The notes: a model not told the origin generated them from the letters alone. Counted from the stretch's first letter, positions 28,266-38,704 are shown. The stretch is 64,000 nt of DNA from Nitrosomonas sp. (GCA_016721865.1 JADKHF010000009.1:42135-106134); one strand, 5' to 3'. Numbers and translations: made by a program.

Positions 28266-28945
28266 ATGGTTACTGAAACAGCTGATTGTTTGCCCACTGT
28301 TGAGATTGAAACGAGTACTTGTCCCACGCATGCCATTGTGTGGTTACATGGCCTAGGTGCCGATGGGAATGATTTTGTTCCGATAGTCAATGAATTGGAG
28401 CTGTTGCCTGAAATATCCGTTCGCTTTGTATTTCCACATGCGCCTGAGCGTCCAGTCAGTATAAATAATGGTTATATCATGCGTGCCTGGTATGACATTT
28501 ACCATGCTGATTTTAATATTCGACAGGATGAATCCGGTATTCGTGGTTCACAAAAAGCTATTGATGCTTTGATTGAAAGGGAAATTCAGCGTGGCGTCCC
28601 TTCAAAACATATCCTGTTGGCCGGATTCTCACAAGGTGGTGCAATGGCGTTACAGGTCGGGTTACGTCAGACAAATTCTCTTGCTGGGATTATTGCTTTG
28701 TCATGCTATTTGCCGCTTATAGAAACACTTGCGACGGAAGCCAGCGCTACTAATGCATCAATACCTATTTTCATGGCGCATGGTATTTACGATCCAGTAA
28801 TACCCTTAACACATGCAATTGCTTCAAGAGAAAAATTACTCACTGCCAATTATCCACTTGAATGGTATGAATACCTATGGCGCATAGCCTATGTGAACAG
28901 GAAATAGTCGATATCAGCCGCTGGCTGCAGCGTGTAACCGGATAA
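28266..28945 (+). CDS. Phospholipase/carboxylesterase family hydrolase (one frame break)
   Basis: A 226-residue esterase related to Pseudomonas carboxylesterase II and acyl-protein thioesterases. Blocks are IVWLHGLGADGNDF, VFPHAPERPVSINNG, RAWYDI, the elbow LLAGFSQGGAMALQ (G-F-S-Q-G) and MAHGIYDPVIPL with the Asp. The frame breaks near 28872; one more C in TACCTATGG restores EWYEYPMAHSLCEQEI with the catalytic His, and a normal end at 28945. Without it the protein would lack its His. An upstream ATG at 28233 in the same frame is possible; neither start has a strong ribosome site. Confidence 0.88.
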
Positions 28946-28956
28946 ATATTATCCGG
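28938..28956. terminator. Hairpin at the end of the esterase gene
   Basis: CCGGATAA, a three-base ATA loop, then TTATCCGG: a perfect eight-base stem overlapping the repaired esterase stop codon. No T-run follows on either strand, so its role as terminator is uncertain. It sits between convergent frames. Confidence 0.45.
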
Positions 28957-28965
28957 GATAAGTGC

Positions 28966-29121
28966 TTACTTAGTGCCAGCCAGAAAACTCTCCATTTCGC
29001 CATAGAACAGATTGATGCGGGTATTTATTTGTCTGAGGAATCTTGTTGTCAGAATAGCATTTTGGGTGGCAAAAAAGAGCATGCTCAGAGAAATTGGGTT
29101 TGCGCATGCCTGCCAATTCAT
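28966..29121 (-). CDS. Small hypothetical protein (51 aa)
   Basis: An unrecognised 51-residue frame starting MNWQACANPISLSML and ending INLFYGEMESFLAGTK. The composition looks protein-like, with an amphipathic central part, and there are in-frame stops just upstream. No ribosome site is evident. It could be a real small protein or the tail of a decayed gene. Confidence 0.3.
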   Translation of the reverse strand: MNWQACANPISLSMLFFATQNAILTTRFLRQINTRINLFYGEMESFLAGTK

Positions 29122-29244
29122 CTCAAACCGGAATTTTTACTTGGCAGCGCATATCTGATAAGAATTAGTGAAGCCTGCAGTTTACGACACGGGAGGAAGA
29201 ATCAAAAAAGCCAGTAGCCATTGTTTCAGATTTTAGTTGCTTAT

Positions 29245-31124
29245 TTATCTATCGTGGGAAAGTTGTGCTGGGGGCTTTTCATTCTCCAGCAATCCCAAGA
29301 ATCCACCTGATTGATGATTCCATAGTTGTGCATAAAGCTGATTATTGGCGATGAGCCTGGCATGGCTTCCTTGTTCTACAATATGGCCTTTGTCAAATAC
29401 AATGAGTCTATCCATTGCAGCGATGGTGGATAGGCGATGCGCGATGGCTATTACTGTTTTACCTTCCATTAGTTGATACAGGCTTTGCTGGATGCTTGCT
29501 TCCACTTCGGAATCCAAAGCCGAGGTGGCTTCATCCAATACCAGAATGGGCGCATTTTTAATAGCACACGAGCAATGGCTATGCGTTGCCGTTGACCACC
29601 GGATAGCGTGACGCCACGTTCGCCCACATGGGCATCATAACCGGTCCGGCCTTTGATGTCCCTGAGCATCTGGATAAATTCATGTGCTTGAGCTTGTTTG
29701 GCCACTGCGATCATCTGTGCGTCGCTGGCATCGAGTCTGCCGAACAGAATATTGTCACGCACCGAACGATGTAATAATGACGTATCCTGTGTCACCATGG
29801 CGATATTGGAACGCAGGCTATCCTGAGTTACTATCCGGATATCTTGTCCGTCGATGGTGATATTGCCTTGCTGCACATCATAAAAACGCAACAACAGGTT
29901 TACGAATGTCGATTTTCCTGCGCCTGAACGGCCGACAATGCCGACTTTCTCGCCAGCTGCAATGTGGAGATTGAGATCATCAAAAATACGGTGACAATCG
30001 TGCTGATCCGGGTGATAGGAAAAACAGACATGGTTAAAATCAATTGCGCCCTGATGAACTTGCAGTTCCTTTGCATCGGGCACATCGGTGACATGCTGTG
30101 GTTTGGACAGTGTATTGATGCCATCCTGTACCGCACCGATATTTTCAAACAGTGCGTTGACTTCCCACATGACCCAATGTGACATGCCGGTCAGCCGGAT
30201 GGCTAAACTCATGACAATCGCAATAGCCCCTGGGCCGATGGCGCCTTGCATCCATAAATGGATACCCAGCGCTCCCGTAACGAATACCAGCAGCATGTTG
30301 ATAATCCAAACACAAACATTGAGTTGAGTCGACAGGCGCATTTGCGGGTGTACTGTGGCCATGAATTCTTCCATGCCCGCTTTAGCATAAGCGGATTCGC
30401 GCTGGCTCTGAGAAAATAACTTGAGTGTCAGGATGTTGGAATAACTGTCGACAATACGCCCGGTCATGAGAGAGCGTGCATCGGCTTGTAGCGTGGAGAT
30501 GTGTTTTAATTGCGGGACAATATGCGACAGAATGCCGATGTATAGGAATAGCCAAGCCAGTAACGGCAAACATAAGCGTGGATCTGCATGGAACACTAAC
30601 AGTAACGTTGTCGTGAGGTAAACGGTTACGAAAAGTATGACATCGAGCAGTTTCATGACTGCTTCCCGCACCGACAGCGCGGTTTGCATGACTTTGGTGG
30701 CAATCCGGCCACTGAACTCATGCTGAAAGAATGCGTAACTTTGATTGAGCAGATACCGGTGTGACAACCACCGGACGCGCATGGGGAAATTGCCCATGAG
30801 TGTCTGGTGGATCACTAATGAATGCAGTAGCACCAGAAGCGGAATCGCTATCAGAATAAATACTGACATGACCAGTAAGGTCGGCCACTCATCTTCCAGA
30901 AAATGTGTTGTTTCTTTTTCCGCCAACCAATCGACCATTTGCCCGAGCACGCCATACAACATGGCTTCACTGATCGCCAGGCAGGTGGTTAATATCGCTA
31001 GCAAAATCAGATAAAACTCAATGCCACGAATATAGTGGCGGCAGAATTGATACAGCCCCTTGGGTGGCTCAACAGGATGTTCCGGGGGGTAAGGGTTTAT
31101 CAGGCGTTCGAAATAGCCGAACAT
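29245..31124 (-). CDS. ABC exporter, fused permease and ATPase, MsbA-like (one frame break)
   Basis: A half-transporter of 626 residues once repaired. Six membrane helices occupy roughly residues 25-320 (for example FYLILLAILTTCLAISEAML and ISMLLVF-like segments). The ATPase has Walker A VGIVGRSGAGKSTFVNLLLRF, the Q-loop MVTQDTSLLHRSV, the signature VTLSGGQRQRIAIARVLL, Walker B and D-loop ILVLDEATSALD and the H-loop AIAHRLST. The frame breaks near 29553: an A-run needs one more base to read LLKNAPILVLDEA. Substrate is unknown; similar exporters move lipids or drugs. It starts six bases after the TraB-family gene ends. Confidence 0.92.
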
Positions 31125-31130
31125 ATTTAT

Positions 31131-32372
31131 TTAACTGCTACTGAGTTGTTCAAATATTCTAAATCCGGCCACATAGGTGCCAATTGCTGAACCCAGTGTT
31201 GAAAATATAAAAATCAGCAAGATGCGTGTTACCTGATTACTCCACCAGCCCCTCAAACTGGTGGTGTCCGTTCTGAGCCGATTAAAGTCGCTTACTTTCG
31301 GTTTGCGTAAATAAGTTTCTACGGCAGCAACAACCATACCGGCGCCAATGGTTGGGTTTAAAGAAGTCAGCGGAGCAGCCAGAAAAGCGGTCAGAATAGA
31401 AAGCGGGTGAGCAAAAGCAATCGCTGCACCCAATGCGGAAAGCCCACCATTAATCACTATCCAGTCAACGACCATGGCGATGCCCATTTCCGGGCTGCGT
31501 GTAAAGCCGATCGCGAAGCCTGCCAGAATAAGCGTAACAATCATCCAGGGGATAAATTTGAACCATTGGGAAGATTCCGGAATGGTATCGAGTTGTGCAA
31601 TTCTTTCATCTGGATTGGAAATTTTCTGAGTTTCAAGTTGTTGCGCCATGCCATTCAGGTGTCCGGCGCCGATCACTGCCAAGATATGCTGATAGTTATT
31701 TTCTTTGCATTCTTTGATGAGGCGCGCGGACATGTATTCGTCACGCTCACTAATGAGCGGGCGGAACAGATCCTTCTCATTTTCCGCAAACTGTGCAAAA
31801 GAACTTTCAAGGACATCACCTTCTTTTAATCTTTCAATTTCAGCAGCACTGAATTTCTCTTTACTTATCACGCTGGCTATCAAACCGGCGAACAAATTAA
31901 AACGCTTCCACCATGGAACATTTCGGTAAATCCGTTTCAGCGTTGTGCCGATTTCACGATCAATCAGTAAAACCGGTAATTTGGCTGCTTGCGCATCTTT
32001 AATTGCAATGCGCATCTCTGCACCCGGTTCAATATCGAACTGTTCTGCCATGCGTTGCTGGAAAGCGCCTAATGCAAGGCTGGCAGCCACCATGCTGGCC
32101 TGGCCTTTTTTTATGACCTGGAATAAATCCATTCTGGCCATTGCATCGGGATTTACGATGATTTTGTGACGGCTCGGACATAATTCAACAGCTACAGCAT
32201 CATACTTTCCTGTGGCTATCAGTTCCTGAACTTTGTCTGCGCTGGCTTTTGAGACGTGCGCAGTTCCAAGTAATGTGATGCTGCTGTTATTTACGGTGAC
32301 AGTTTTTAGCGGCTCGGTTTGTGTATCGTGTTCACCTGATAGTTCAATTGCTTCTTCTTCTAAATTAAGCAT
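31131..32372 (-). CDS. TraB/PrgY-family membrane protein
   Basis: A 413-residue protein. The N-terminal soluble TraB domain has the two His motifs of the family, LLGTAHVSKASADKV and AVIGAGHLNGMAQQL, and VELCPSRHK between. About four helices follow (WMIVTLILAGFAIGFT, ALGAAIAFAHPLSILTAFLAA, ILLIFIFSTLGSAIGTYVAG). TraB/PrgY was described as a pheromone shutdown protein in enterococci; distant relatives such as TIKI are metal-dependent proteases. The role here is unknown. It forms a tight operon with the downstream ABC exporter. Confidence 0.88.
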   Translation of the reverse strand: MLNLEEEAIELSGEHDTQTEPLKTVTVNNSSITLLGTAHVSKASADKVQELIATGKYDAVAVELCPSRHKIIVNPDAMARMDLFQVIKKGQASMVAASLALGAFQQRMAEQFDIEPGAEMRIAIKDAQAAKLPVLLIDREIGTTLKRIYRNVPWWKRFNLFAGLIASVISKEKFSAAEIERLKEGDVLESSFAQFAENEKDLFRPLISERDEYMSARLIKECKENNYQHILAVIGAGHLNGMAQQLETQKISNPDERIAQLDTIPESSQWFKFIPWMIVTLILAGFAIGFTRSPEMGIAMVVDWIVINGGLSALGAAIAFAHPLSILTAFLAAPLTSLNPTIGAGMVVAAVETYLRKPKVSDFNRLRTDTTSLRGWWSNQVTRILLIFIFSTLGSAIGTYVAGFRIFEQLSSS

Positions 32373-33063
32373 TGGTTTTGTTCTATTTAAGATTCATGGA
32401 GGTAGCGGATAAAGGTAATCCAAGTATTGTATAGCAGAGATTATCATGGCGATAATTCAAATAGAATTTAGTTTTTTGGAATATTTGCAAAAAAGGTAAT
32501 TGAATGGGGTGATAAATTCAAGATTACTGGTGGCGAATGCTTCTGTGCTTCCTTACGAAACTTCTCATGAATCACCATATCTGCCTCAGCAAAGTGTCAA
32601 ATCATCGATATGCAGCCTGTTCTCCCTTGTAGGTAAAAAAAACCAAGTGCCTTCATTGCGGCAATGATTCGTGGAGCGTCAATTTTCTGTTGTATAGGGG
32701 GTAATTCTGGCTTGTCAAATACGTGTGGCGATAATCCGCTGATTTTCGCGGGAAAGGTCAGTCAATCCTTCTGGAACTCAGGTGCGAGGCAACCATTTGC
32801 CTACAGCATCTGTGCCTGGACAAAACGTCCTTTCACTGGCCTAAGCTCGAACGGCACAAAGTTGCTTTCCAGTATTCAACGGCGAATGAGTCACCGCTTT
32901 ATCGTTAAAGGAAACGCCAATTGCACCAGAGTTCCGATCATCTCTTCTCCTTTTTCCGTCCAACGGGCGAATGTTCCCGCGCCATAAATTCTACTGAATA
33001 GCTTCTGCAACTGGGAATTTCTTTATTTGATGTTCTTTGAATCGTAGCTCTTGGGAATAGATG

Positions 33064-33077
33064 GGTACATATGTACC
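33064..33077. promoter_or_regulatory. 14-bp perfect palindrome
   Basis: GGTACATATGTACC, about 100 bp before the PEP-CTERM start. Symmetry and position suggest a regulator site; no known consensus was matched. Confidence 0.45.
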
Positions 33078-33118
33078 ATAAGATAAGGAGGGATATCCTA
33101 TTTGTTTATGGAATTTGC

Positions 33119-33140
33119 ACTGCCATAATGCAATGGCAGT
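33119..33140. promoter_or_regulatory. Inverted repeat before the PEP-CTERM gene
   Basis: ACTGCCAT, spacer AATGCA, then ATGGCAGT, a perfect eight-base inverted repeat 38 bp before the start codon. It could be an operator or a leader hairpin. A TTTAGGGG ribosome site lies further on. Confidence 0.5.
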
Positions 33141-33178
33141 TTGATACTTTTTATAATATTCATTTAGGGGAATATAAA

Positions 33179-33750
33179 ATGAAAAATAGCTTTAAATTAA
33201 AAATCTTGGTGGCCGCTGTGTTGATGGCAAGTAGTGCTGCTCATGCGAATTTAGCAAATGTACCTGGCGATGGTACTGTAGGGAATGCCTATCAGTTGGG
33301 TGTAATTGGCGCGGCTCCCACAGTGCTCGCTGCAACTGTATTTGGTGCTCCTTTATCATACTTTGAAGATTATGCAGATTTTACCATTTCTGGAGCGAAC
33401 TCTGCAGGTGCTTCTGCAAATACTTATACATTGAACCTGGCTGGCTTTAATTTGGTGGAGATTACAGGGTTGACCGTTGAAGTGTGGGATAACGTTCATC
33501 CTCTGGGTAGTGCTTTGTATACAACATTCTCAGGTAATAACGCGACTAACAGCTTTTCTCTGCCTGATGGACAGTATCATTTGGACATTAGCGGCTATTT
33601 AGGTAGCTTTCATCAGCTTCTATTGGGCAATATTCGGTTGCAATTAGCGCAGTCCCAGAACCGGAAACCTACGCTATGTTGCTGGCTGGCTTGGTTTGAG
33701 TTGGTTTTTCAGCACGCCGTCGTAAAATAGCTTATCGCCTTGGCCATTAA
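33179..33750 (+). CDS. PEP-CTERM sorted exoprotein (frame broken near the C-terminus)
   Basis: An exported protein of about 190 residues with a signal peptide ending SSAAHA and a Gly/Asn/Ser-rich middle (SGANSAGASANTYTLNLAGF). In the next frame the end reads AVPEPETYAMLLAGL, then VGFSARRRK: a PEP-CTERM signal (Pro-Glu-Pro, hydrophobic stretch, Arg cluster) used for exosortase-dependent sorting to the surface or biofilm matrix. The frame changes near 33637 (a G seems missing in CGGTTG), and a TGA lies in the hydrophobic stretch near 33696, probably a second error. No exosortase gene lies in the window. Confidence 0.8.
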
Positions 33751-33844
33751 AACATTGATTAGAATCTCAGTATTCCGGCCTTCATCACCATGAAAAAACG
33801 CATTGTTTAATGGCCGACTCTATAATCAGAATTTGATATGATAG

Positions 33845-33880
33845 CCACGGAGAAGAATTATTTCTCTGTGGTTTTTTTTT
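33845..33880 (+). terminator. Rho-independent terminator after the PEP-CTERM gene
   Basis: CCACGGAGAA pairs with TTCTCTGTGG (one G-T wobble) around a seven-base loop, followed directly by nine T. It lies about 95 bp after the repaired PEP-CTERM stop. Confidence 0.88.
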
Positions 33881-34104
33881 GAATTCAATATGCAAAAGCA
33901 CTCCTGTCAGCAAATGCAAAAAGTGCTTTGAATAATTGATTGCTCAGCATTTCTCCGATCACTTCAATCCTTAAAAATTCTTCTCTATGGTAGTGTTCTG
34001 AAGAAATTTGAATTCGTCCGGTTGCGAATTGTCTGCTAACTGGTCATATTGATTGTTCTTAAGGCCAACAAACAAGTTATTGTTGTTTTTTATAGCAGCA
34101 AGAA

Positions 34105-34185
34105 ATGAATTATCTGATTATGTTCATTGTGTCAGTATTATTTTTAGCGGTGATTTTGATCGTTTCAGCCACCATCATGATGTAA
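34105..34185 (+). CDS. Possible single-helix microprotein (26 aa)
   Basis: MNYLIMFIVSVLFLAVILIV and six more residues: a complete frame that is almost wholly a membrane helix. The ribosome site is weak (AGCAAG). Tiny membrane proteins of this kind attach to larger complexes in other bacteria, but nothing here identifies a partner. Confidence 0.3.
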   Translation: MNYLIMFIVSVLFLAVILIVSATIMM

Positions 34186-34279
34186 GCTTGGAAGTCTGAA
34201 TATCGGTGTACAATTCACAGGAATGGATGTGAGGAAGAATTACTTGTCAGTGTACAAACCCGTGAAGGAAGTGGATATT

Positions 34280-34714
34280 ATGAAAAGAATAATTGCTGCT
34301 ATTTTTTTAACCGCTGTAATTTTATTATCGGGTTGCGCGGTCTCTTCAGAGAATAATCATGTTCCGTACATTTCATCTGCGCAATTTCAAACTTATAATT
34401 GCGATGAATTATTGGCAGAGATTCAACGGATTCAGACCAGAGTAGGACAGTTGACGGGTAAGCCGGATGACAAAAATTCAGTCAATGACAAATGGGTGCT
34501 CGGTGCTGATTTATCGCTCTCATGGACGGCATTATTTGCACTGGGGGGAACCAAAGAACAAGAAGCTGAGTATGAGCAACTAAAAAGTGAGTATGACGCG
34601 ATACAGCAATGGGCAATTATCAAACAATGCCCTGGCGTAATCCCGCCAGCCGAAAAGCCTCCTGAATTTGATCCAAACCTGGTAGAAACACTCAGACCGG
34701 ATAGGGTGTGGTAG
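34280..34714 (+). CDS. Hypothetical lipoprotein
   Basis: A 144-residue lipoprotein with lipobox LLSGCAVSS. The mature protein has YISSAQFQTYNCDELLAEIQRI, a predicted coiled helix, a short Leu/Ala-rich hydrophobic stretch (SLSWTALFALGGT) and a second helix with EAEYEQLKSEYDAIQQ. Two cysteines beside the lipid Cys (YNCDEL and KQCPG) may pair. Similar lipoproteins of unknown role are common in proteobacteria. The start at 34280 is the ATG that gives a normal signal peptide. Confidence 0.72.
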   Translation: MKRIIAAIFLTAVILLSGCAVSSENNHVPYISSAQFQTYNCDELLAEIQRIQTRVGQLTGKPDDKNSVNDKWVLGADLSLSWTALFALGGTKEQEAEYEQLKSEYDAIQQWAIIKQCPGVIPPAEKPPEFDPNLVETLRPDRVW

Positions 34715-34770
34715 GGCAGCGGTAATGAAACAATGCGTAAGTGGGAGATTATCAAGAATAGAACATTTGT

Positions 34771-36464
34771 TTAAAGGTGGCGATGCCCGGCAAGATAGCG
34801 CGGTGTCCAACTGTGCGGAATTTTGTGTACGAAATGGTAGCGTGCAACATGGTAACTGGGATCAAAACCGTAGAAATTAAGTTGCATATGACGAAGTTCT
34901 TCGTCGCGATAACTTTGTAAGGGCTTTTGCTGTTCATCTGACTGACGTTGATGTACTTTTTGCTGAAGTAGAGCGGAGAAGTCAGGATTGACTGCGATTG
35001 CCTCAGCGATATGCGTCATCTTTTTCTTGAGTTGGGTTCAAAGCAAAACAATCATCAATTAATCCGATATTTCGTGCCTCCAGAGCGCCGATGGGCAAAC
35101 GATTTTGTGTCAGGGACTTTACACGGGATTCGCTGACTCGCCGAGGTAGTAGATAAGTCCAGTATTCTGAGCCATATAGGTTGCCCATACTTTTGTAATG
35201 TGGGTTTAGGATAATGCTCGCGCGAGCGAAAATATAATCGGTGGCCAGTGATAAAAATACACCACCCGCGCCGACGTTGCCTTGTAGTGCAGCAATCGTC
35301 AGTTGCCGGTCAGTGGTGATAATGGCCTGTACCAGATCATTCATGGCGTTAATATTGTGCCAGGACTCATCAGCGGGACTAATAGCCTGCTCAATGTGGT
35401 TCAGGTGTATGCCATTGCTCCAGAAATCTGACCCACCCATCAGTACTATGACTCGAACATTACGTTCAGTTGCTTTCAGGTAAGCTTCCCGCAGACGCTC
35501 ACATTGTTTGGTATCCATAGCACCGTTATAAAAATCAAAGTACAAGTAACCGACATCATTTTTCTGCTCAAACCAGATGTCACGGTAAGTATTGCTTAGT
35601 TCTTCAGAGAAAGGATCGAATGGTATTTCCGGTACATTGGTAAGGTGATTTTTCAATGCAATTGTGGAAGCTAACTTAAAAGTTGGTTCAGCATTATTTT
35701 TATGTTTTAAATGACCAATCCAGATTGCACCATCCACTGTCGCCCGGCAAATGGCATTATTTCGCTTTCCTATAACTGTTCCAGGTTTGCCGACTAAATA
35801 TTCTTCCATACAGGCATCAAATAGAAAATAAGATTCTCCATACAGTGTATCCAATACCCCGGGAATCCGTCGGCAGCATGAATTTTTTTAAAATGGTAAG
35901 TGTTTTATCTTGTTGCCAATTGATACTGCGGTCGAGTTGCCGGATTGGAGCATGTAACCGGCCCAGGACGCCGGGACATGAATAATCCAGCGGGATTGGC
36001 TTGAATGTGCCAGACTGGAAACGTGTGACAGCCGTAAGCACTGCGTTGGTTGCTGCTTCAACAACCTCATGGCGATATAAACTGCTTTTCCTGGCGAAGC
36101 GCATCGGGAAAATTTTCGATGCCCAGATATCGCCAGCATCCATTTCTGCGTTCGCCTGTAATACCGTCACACCCCATTCCTGCCGGTTATGCATGATTGT
36201 CCAATCCAGGGCAGAAGGGCCACGATCACCGATAATCCCCGGGTGAACAATAAAACAAGTATGTTTGCGCCAGATAGTTTCCGGAATAGCGCGTTTCAGA
36301 AATGGAGCAATAATAAGATCGGGCTGAAACAGTTCGACAGCCTGGTGTGTTACGGCGTCGTTGATATCAAATTCAATCGATATGTCGTGTCCCCATCGAG
36401 TCAACTCTACAAACAGGCGTTGTGCCAGACTGTTAAAACTGTGTGTTATAAACAGGATCTTCAA
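34771..36464 (-). CDS. hypX: Hydrogenase maturation factor HypX/HoxX (several frame breaks)
   Basis: HypX makes CO for the [NiFe] active site from formyl-tetrahydrofolate under air. The N-terminal formyltransferase-like domain has FIVHPGIIGDRGPSALDW and GRLHAPIRQLDRSI; the C-terminal enoyl-CoA-hydratase-like domain has VLMGGSDFWSNGIHLNHIE, GNVGAGGVFLSLATDYIF and YGSEYWTYLLPRRV, ending near the conserved YHVARYHFVHK. Breaks lie near 35885 (A-run short by one), 35860 (G-run short by one) and 35030 (C-run one too long). Corrected, it has 564 residues, typical for HypX. It follows hypE by ten bases. Confidence 0.9.
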
Positions 36465-36474
36465 CGCAATAATT

Positions 36475-37536
36475 TCAGCAGATACGTGGCAGTTGTTCGC
36501 CGCTTAACCAATCAACAACGCGTTTCCCGCCAAAACGGGTTTGCATCTGCACAAAACAATGTGAGTCTTCGATGATTTCACCAATAATAGCTGCATTTTC
36601 GCCTAAGGGATGGGCGCGCATCACATTCAGCAGGTTCGTTGAATCTTCCGCTGTACAGATCGCGATGAGATTGCCTTCATTGGCGATGTATAGTGGATCC
36701 AGGCCTAAAAATTCACAGGCTGCATAGACTTGTTCACGAATAGGTAGCTTGTTTTCATACAACATCATTCCAACCGATGATTGCGAGGCTATTTCATTGA
36801 GTGCGGTGGCAACTCCACCACGTGTGGGATCACGTAATACATGAATGTCTGGAACAGCAGTGATCATATCTGCTACCAGATCGTGTAATGCTGCGGTGTC
36901 GGATTCAATGCTGGTATGAAAAGACAAGTTTTCACGTAATGCCATAATTGCGATACCGTGATCTCCCAGTGTGCCGGACACGAGTATTTTGTCACCGGGT
37001 CGTGCATTCTCGCTGGAGATATTGATTCCTTCCGGTACCATGCCAATTCCGGTGGTGGTGATAAATACGCCATCGCCACTGCCTTTTTCAACCACTTTGG
37101 TATCGCCGGTTACAATTGGCACCTGAGCAGCTTGCGCTGCATTTGCCATGGAGTCAACGATACACTTGAGATCAGAAAGCGGGAAACCCTCCTCCAGAAT
37201 AAAACTGGCTGCCAGATAGGATGGTTTGGCTCCAGACATGGCAATGTCATTAATGGTACCGTGGACCGAAAGGCTGCCAATATCTCCGCCGGGGAAAAAT
37301 AATGGTGTAATGACATGACTGTCGGTGGACATCACCATGCGCCCGTTAAAGCTCTGGAAACAGGCTTGATCATTCATTTTGCGCAAATATTCATTATCGA
37401 ATGCTGTCAAAAACAATTGATGAATCAACTGCGCCATAGCACGCCCGCCACTGCCATGTACCATCTCGATGCGGCCATGTTTCAGATCAAGAGAACGTAT
37501 GAATCCAGATTTGACGATACCTCTGCGGGACATCAA
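36475..37536 (-). CDS. hypE: Hydrogenase maturation protein HypE
   Basis: HypE turns carbamoyl groups on its C-terminal Cys into the cyanide ligand of [NiFe] hydrogenase. The 353-residue protein has EMVHGSGGRAMAQLI, the STDSHVITPLFFPGGDIG nucleotide site, VTGDTKVVEKG, RDPTRGGVATALNEIA and the C-terminal PRIC with the acceptor Cys as last residue. Its start overlaps the hypD stop by four bases (ATGA), so the genes are coupled. Confidence 0.96.
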   Translation of the reverse strand: MMSRRGIVKSGFIRSLDLKHGRIEMVHGSGGRAMAQLIHQLFLTAFDNEYLRKMNDQACFQSFNGRMVMSTDSHVITPLFFPGGDIGSLSVHGTINDIAMSGAKPSYLAASFILEEGFPLSDLKCIVDSMANAAQAAQVPIVTGDTKVVEKGSGDGVFITTTGIGMVPEGINISSENARPGDKILVSGTLGDHGIAIMALRENLSFHTSIESDTAALHDLVADMITAVPDIHVLRDPTRGGVATALNEIASQSSVGMMLYENKLPIREQVYAACEFLGLDPLYIANEGNLIAICTAEDSTNLLNVMRAHPLGENAAIIGEIIEDSHCFVQMQTRFGGKRVVDWLSGEQLPRIC

Positions 37537-38681
37537 TTTTCCTTCATCGAAGAATGATTTCTTTCCCGGAAACGACCATAGCTATAATGGGCAGCGCAGG
37601 CGCCTTCCGACGATACCATGCAAGATCCGATTGGATTCTCGGGCGTGCAGACTGTACCAAAAATCTTGCAATCCTGCGGTCGTTTGACACCTCGCAAAAT
37701 GGCACCACATTCGCAAGCCTTGTTATCTGCAATAGAAAGTGTAGGAATTTGGAAACGTTGCTCGGCGTCAAAGTCGGCATAGCATGATTTTATTTTCAGT
37801 GCACTGTAGGGCACTAAACCTAAACCGCGCCATTCGAATATGCGGCGCAATTCAAAGATTTCAGCCACGAGCTCTTGTGCCTTTATGTTGCCTGTAGGCA
37901 ACACCGCGCGCGTAAATTCATTTTCAACTTCTGCGCGACCGGTATTAATCTGGTGAATCAACATCAATATTGCCTGCATGACATCAAGGGGCTCAAAACC
38001 AGCGATTACTACAGGTTTCTGGAATTCTTCAGCAAAATATTTGTAGGGTTGGCTACCGATTACTACAGAAACATGCGCTGGGCCAATAAAACCATCTAGT
38101 GGGACGATTCCGAGCTGGCGGACTTCAGCGGACTGCAGGATATGGGAAATTGCTGAAGGAGTTAATACGTGATTGCAAAATACAGTAAAATTATTCAAAC
38201 CAAGTGCTTGCGCTTGTCTTATTGCAACAGCGGTGGGTGGTGTCGTGGTTTCGAAACCAATGGCAAAAAATACCACTTGATGTTGCGGATTTTTCTGTGC
38301 AATTTTTATTGCGTCTGAGCTGGAATATACTATGCGTACATCTGCCCCCTGTGCTTTTGCTTTCAACAAACTCATACCGCTTGCGGTAGGTATGCGTAAC
38401 ATATCGCTATAGCTGCAGAGTATCAATCTGGGTGTTTGTGTTAGTCGAATAGCATTTTCTACGCGGCCGATTGGTAAAACACATACCGGGCAGCCTGGGC
38501 CATGGATCATATGTACATTTTCAGGAAGCAGATCAATAATGCCGAAACGTGAAATGGCATGGGTATGGCCGCCGCAAAATTCCATAAAATGGTAATCGCG
38601 CTGAAGGCTTACTTCAGATGCGATTTTGGCGGCGATTTTCTGTGCCAGAGTACCTGTGCGAAATTCATCAATATATTTCAT
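37533..38681 (-). CDS. hypD: Hydrogenase maturation protein HypD
   Basis: An iron-sulfur scaffold protein that with HypC builds the Fe(CN)2CO unit. The 382-residue sequence shows FMEFCGGHTHAISRFGI, the VHMIHGPGCPVCVLP motif with paired Cys, FFAIGFETTTPPTA, FCNHVLTPSAI, DGFIGPAHVSVVIG and late cysteines (CECGAILRG, GTVCTPENPIGSCMVSSEG). All conserved Cys are present. It lies 23 bp after hypC. Confidence 0.97.
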   Translation of the reverse strand: MKYIDEFRTGTLAQKIAAKIASEVSLQRDYHFMEFCGGHTHAISRFGIIDLLPENVHMIHGPGCPVCVLPIGRVENAIRLTQTPRLILCSYSDMLRIPTASGMSLLKAKAQGADVRIVYSSSDAIKIAQKNPQHQVVFFAIGFETTTPPTAVAIRQAQALGLNNFTVFCNHVLTPSAISHILQSAEVRQLGIVPLDGFIGPAHVSVVIGSQPYKYFAEEFQKPVVIAGFEPLDVMQAILMLIHQINTGRAEVENEFTRAVLPTGNIKAQELVAEIFELRRIFEWRGLGLVPYSALKIKSCYADFDAEQRFQIPTLSIADNKACECGAILRGVKRPQDCKIFGTVCTPENPIGSCMVSSEGACAAHYSYGRFRERNHSSMKEN

Positions 38682-38704
38682 GACAGATCATTCAATCTCC
38701 ATCA

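Larger units (their letters stand above)
32373..33178. other. Long intergenic region before the PEP-CTERM gene
   Basis: About 800 bases with no supported gene. Both strands hold open stretches (for example plus strand 32664-32987), but none matches a family I know, and the minus-strand reading is broken by stops; it may be decayed coding sequence. Near the right end are two palindromes: GGTACATATGTACC at 33064-33077 and ACTGCCAT/ATGGCAGT at 33119-33140. Confidence 0.45.
33751..34279. other. Intergenic region with terminator and a possible micro-ORF
   Basis: About 530 AT-rich bases. It holds a strong terminator at 33845-33880 and a 26-codon hydrophobic frame at 34105-34185; both are listed separately. 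Nothing else was recognised. Confidence 0.5.

Noticed and set aside
32664..32987. 107-codon plus-strand frame before the PEP-CTERM gene
   Set aside because: Protein looks random (Ser/Cys/Phe-rich), no domain, and the opposite strand gives equally long broken stretches.
33110..33126. TGGAATTTGCACTGC as a sigma-54 promoter for the PEP-CTERM gene
   Set aside because: GG and GC are ten bases apart, but the flanking bases (AAT instead of CAC, CT instead of TT) fit poorly.
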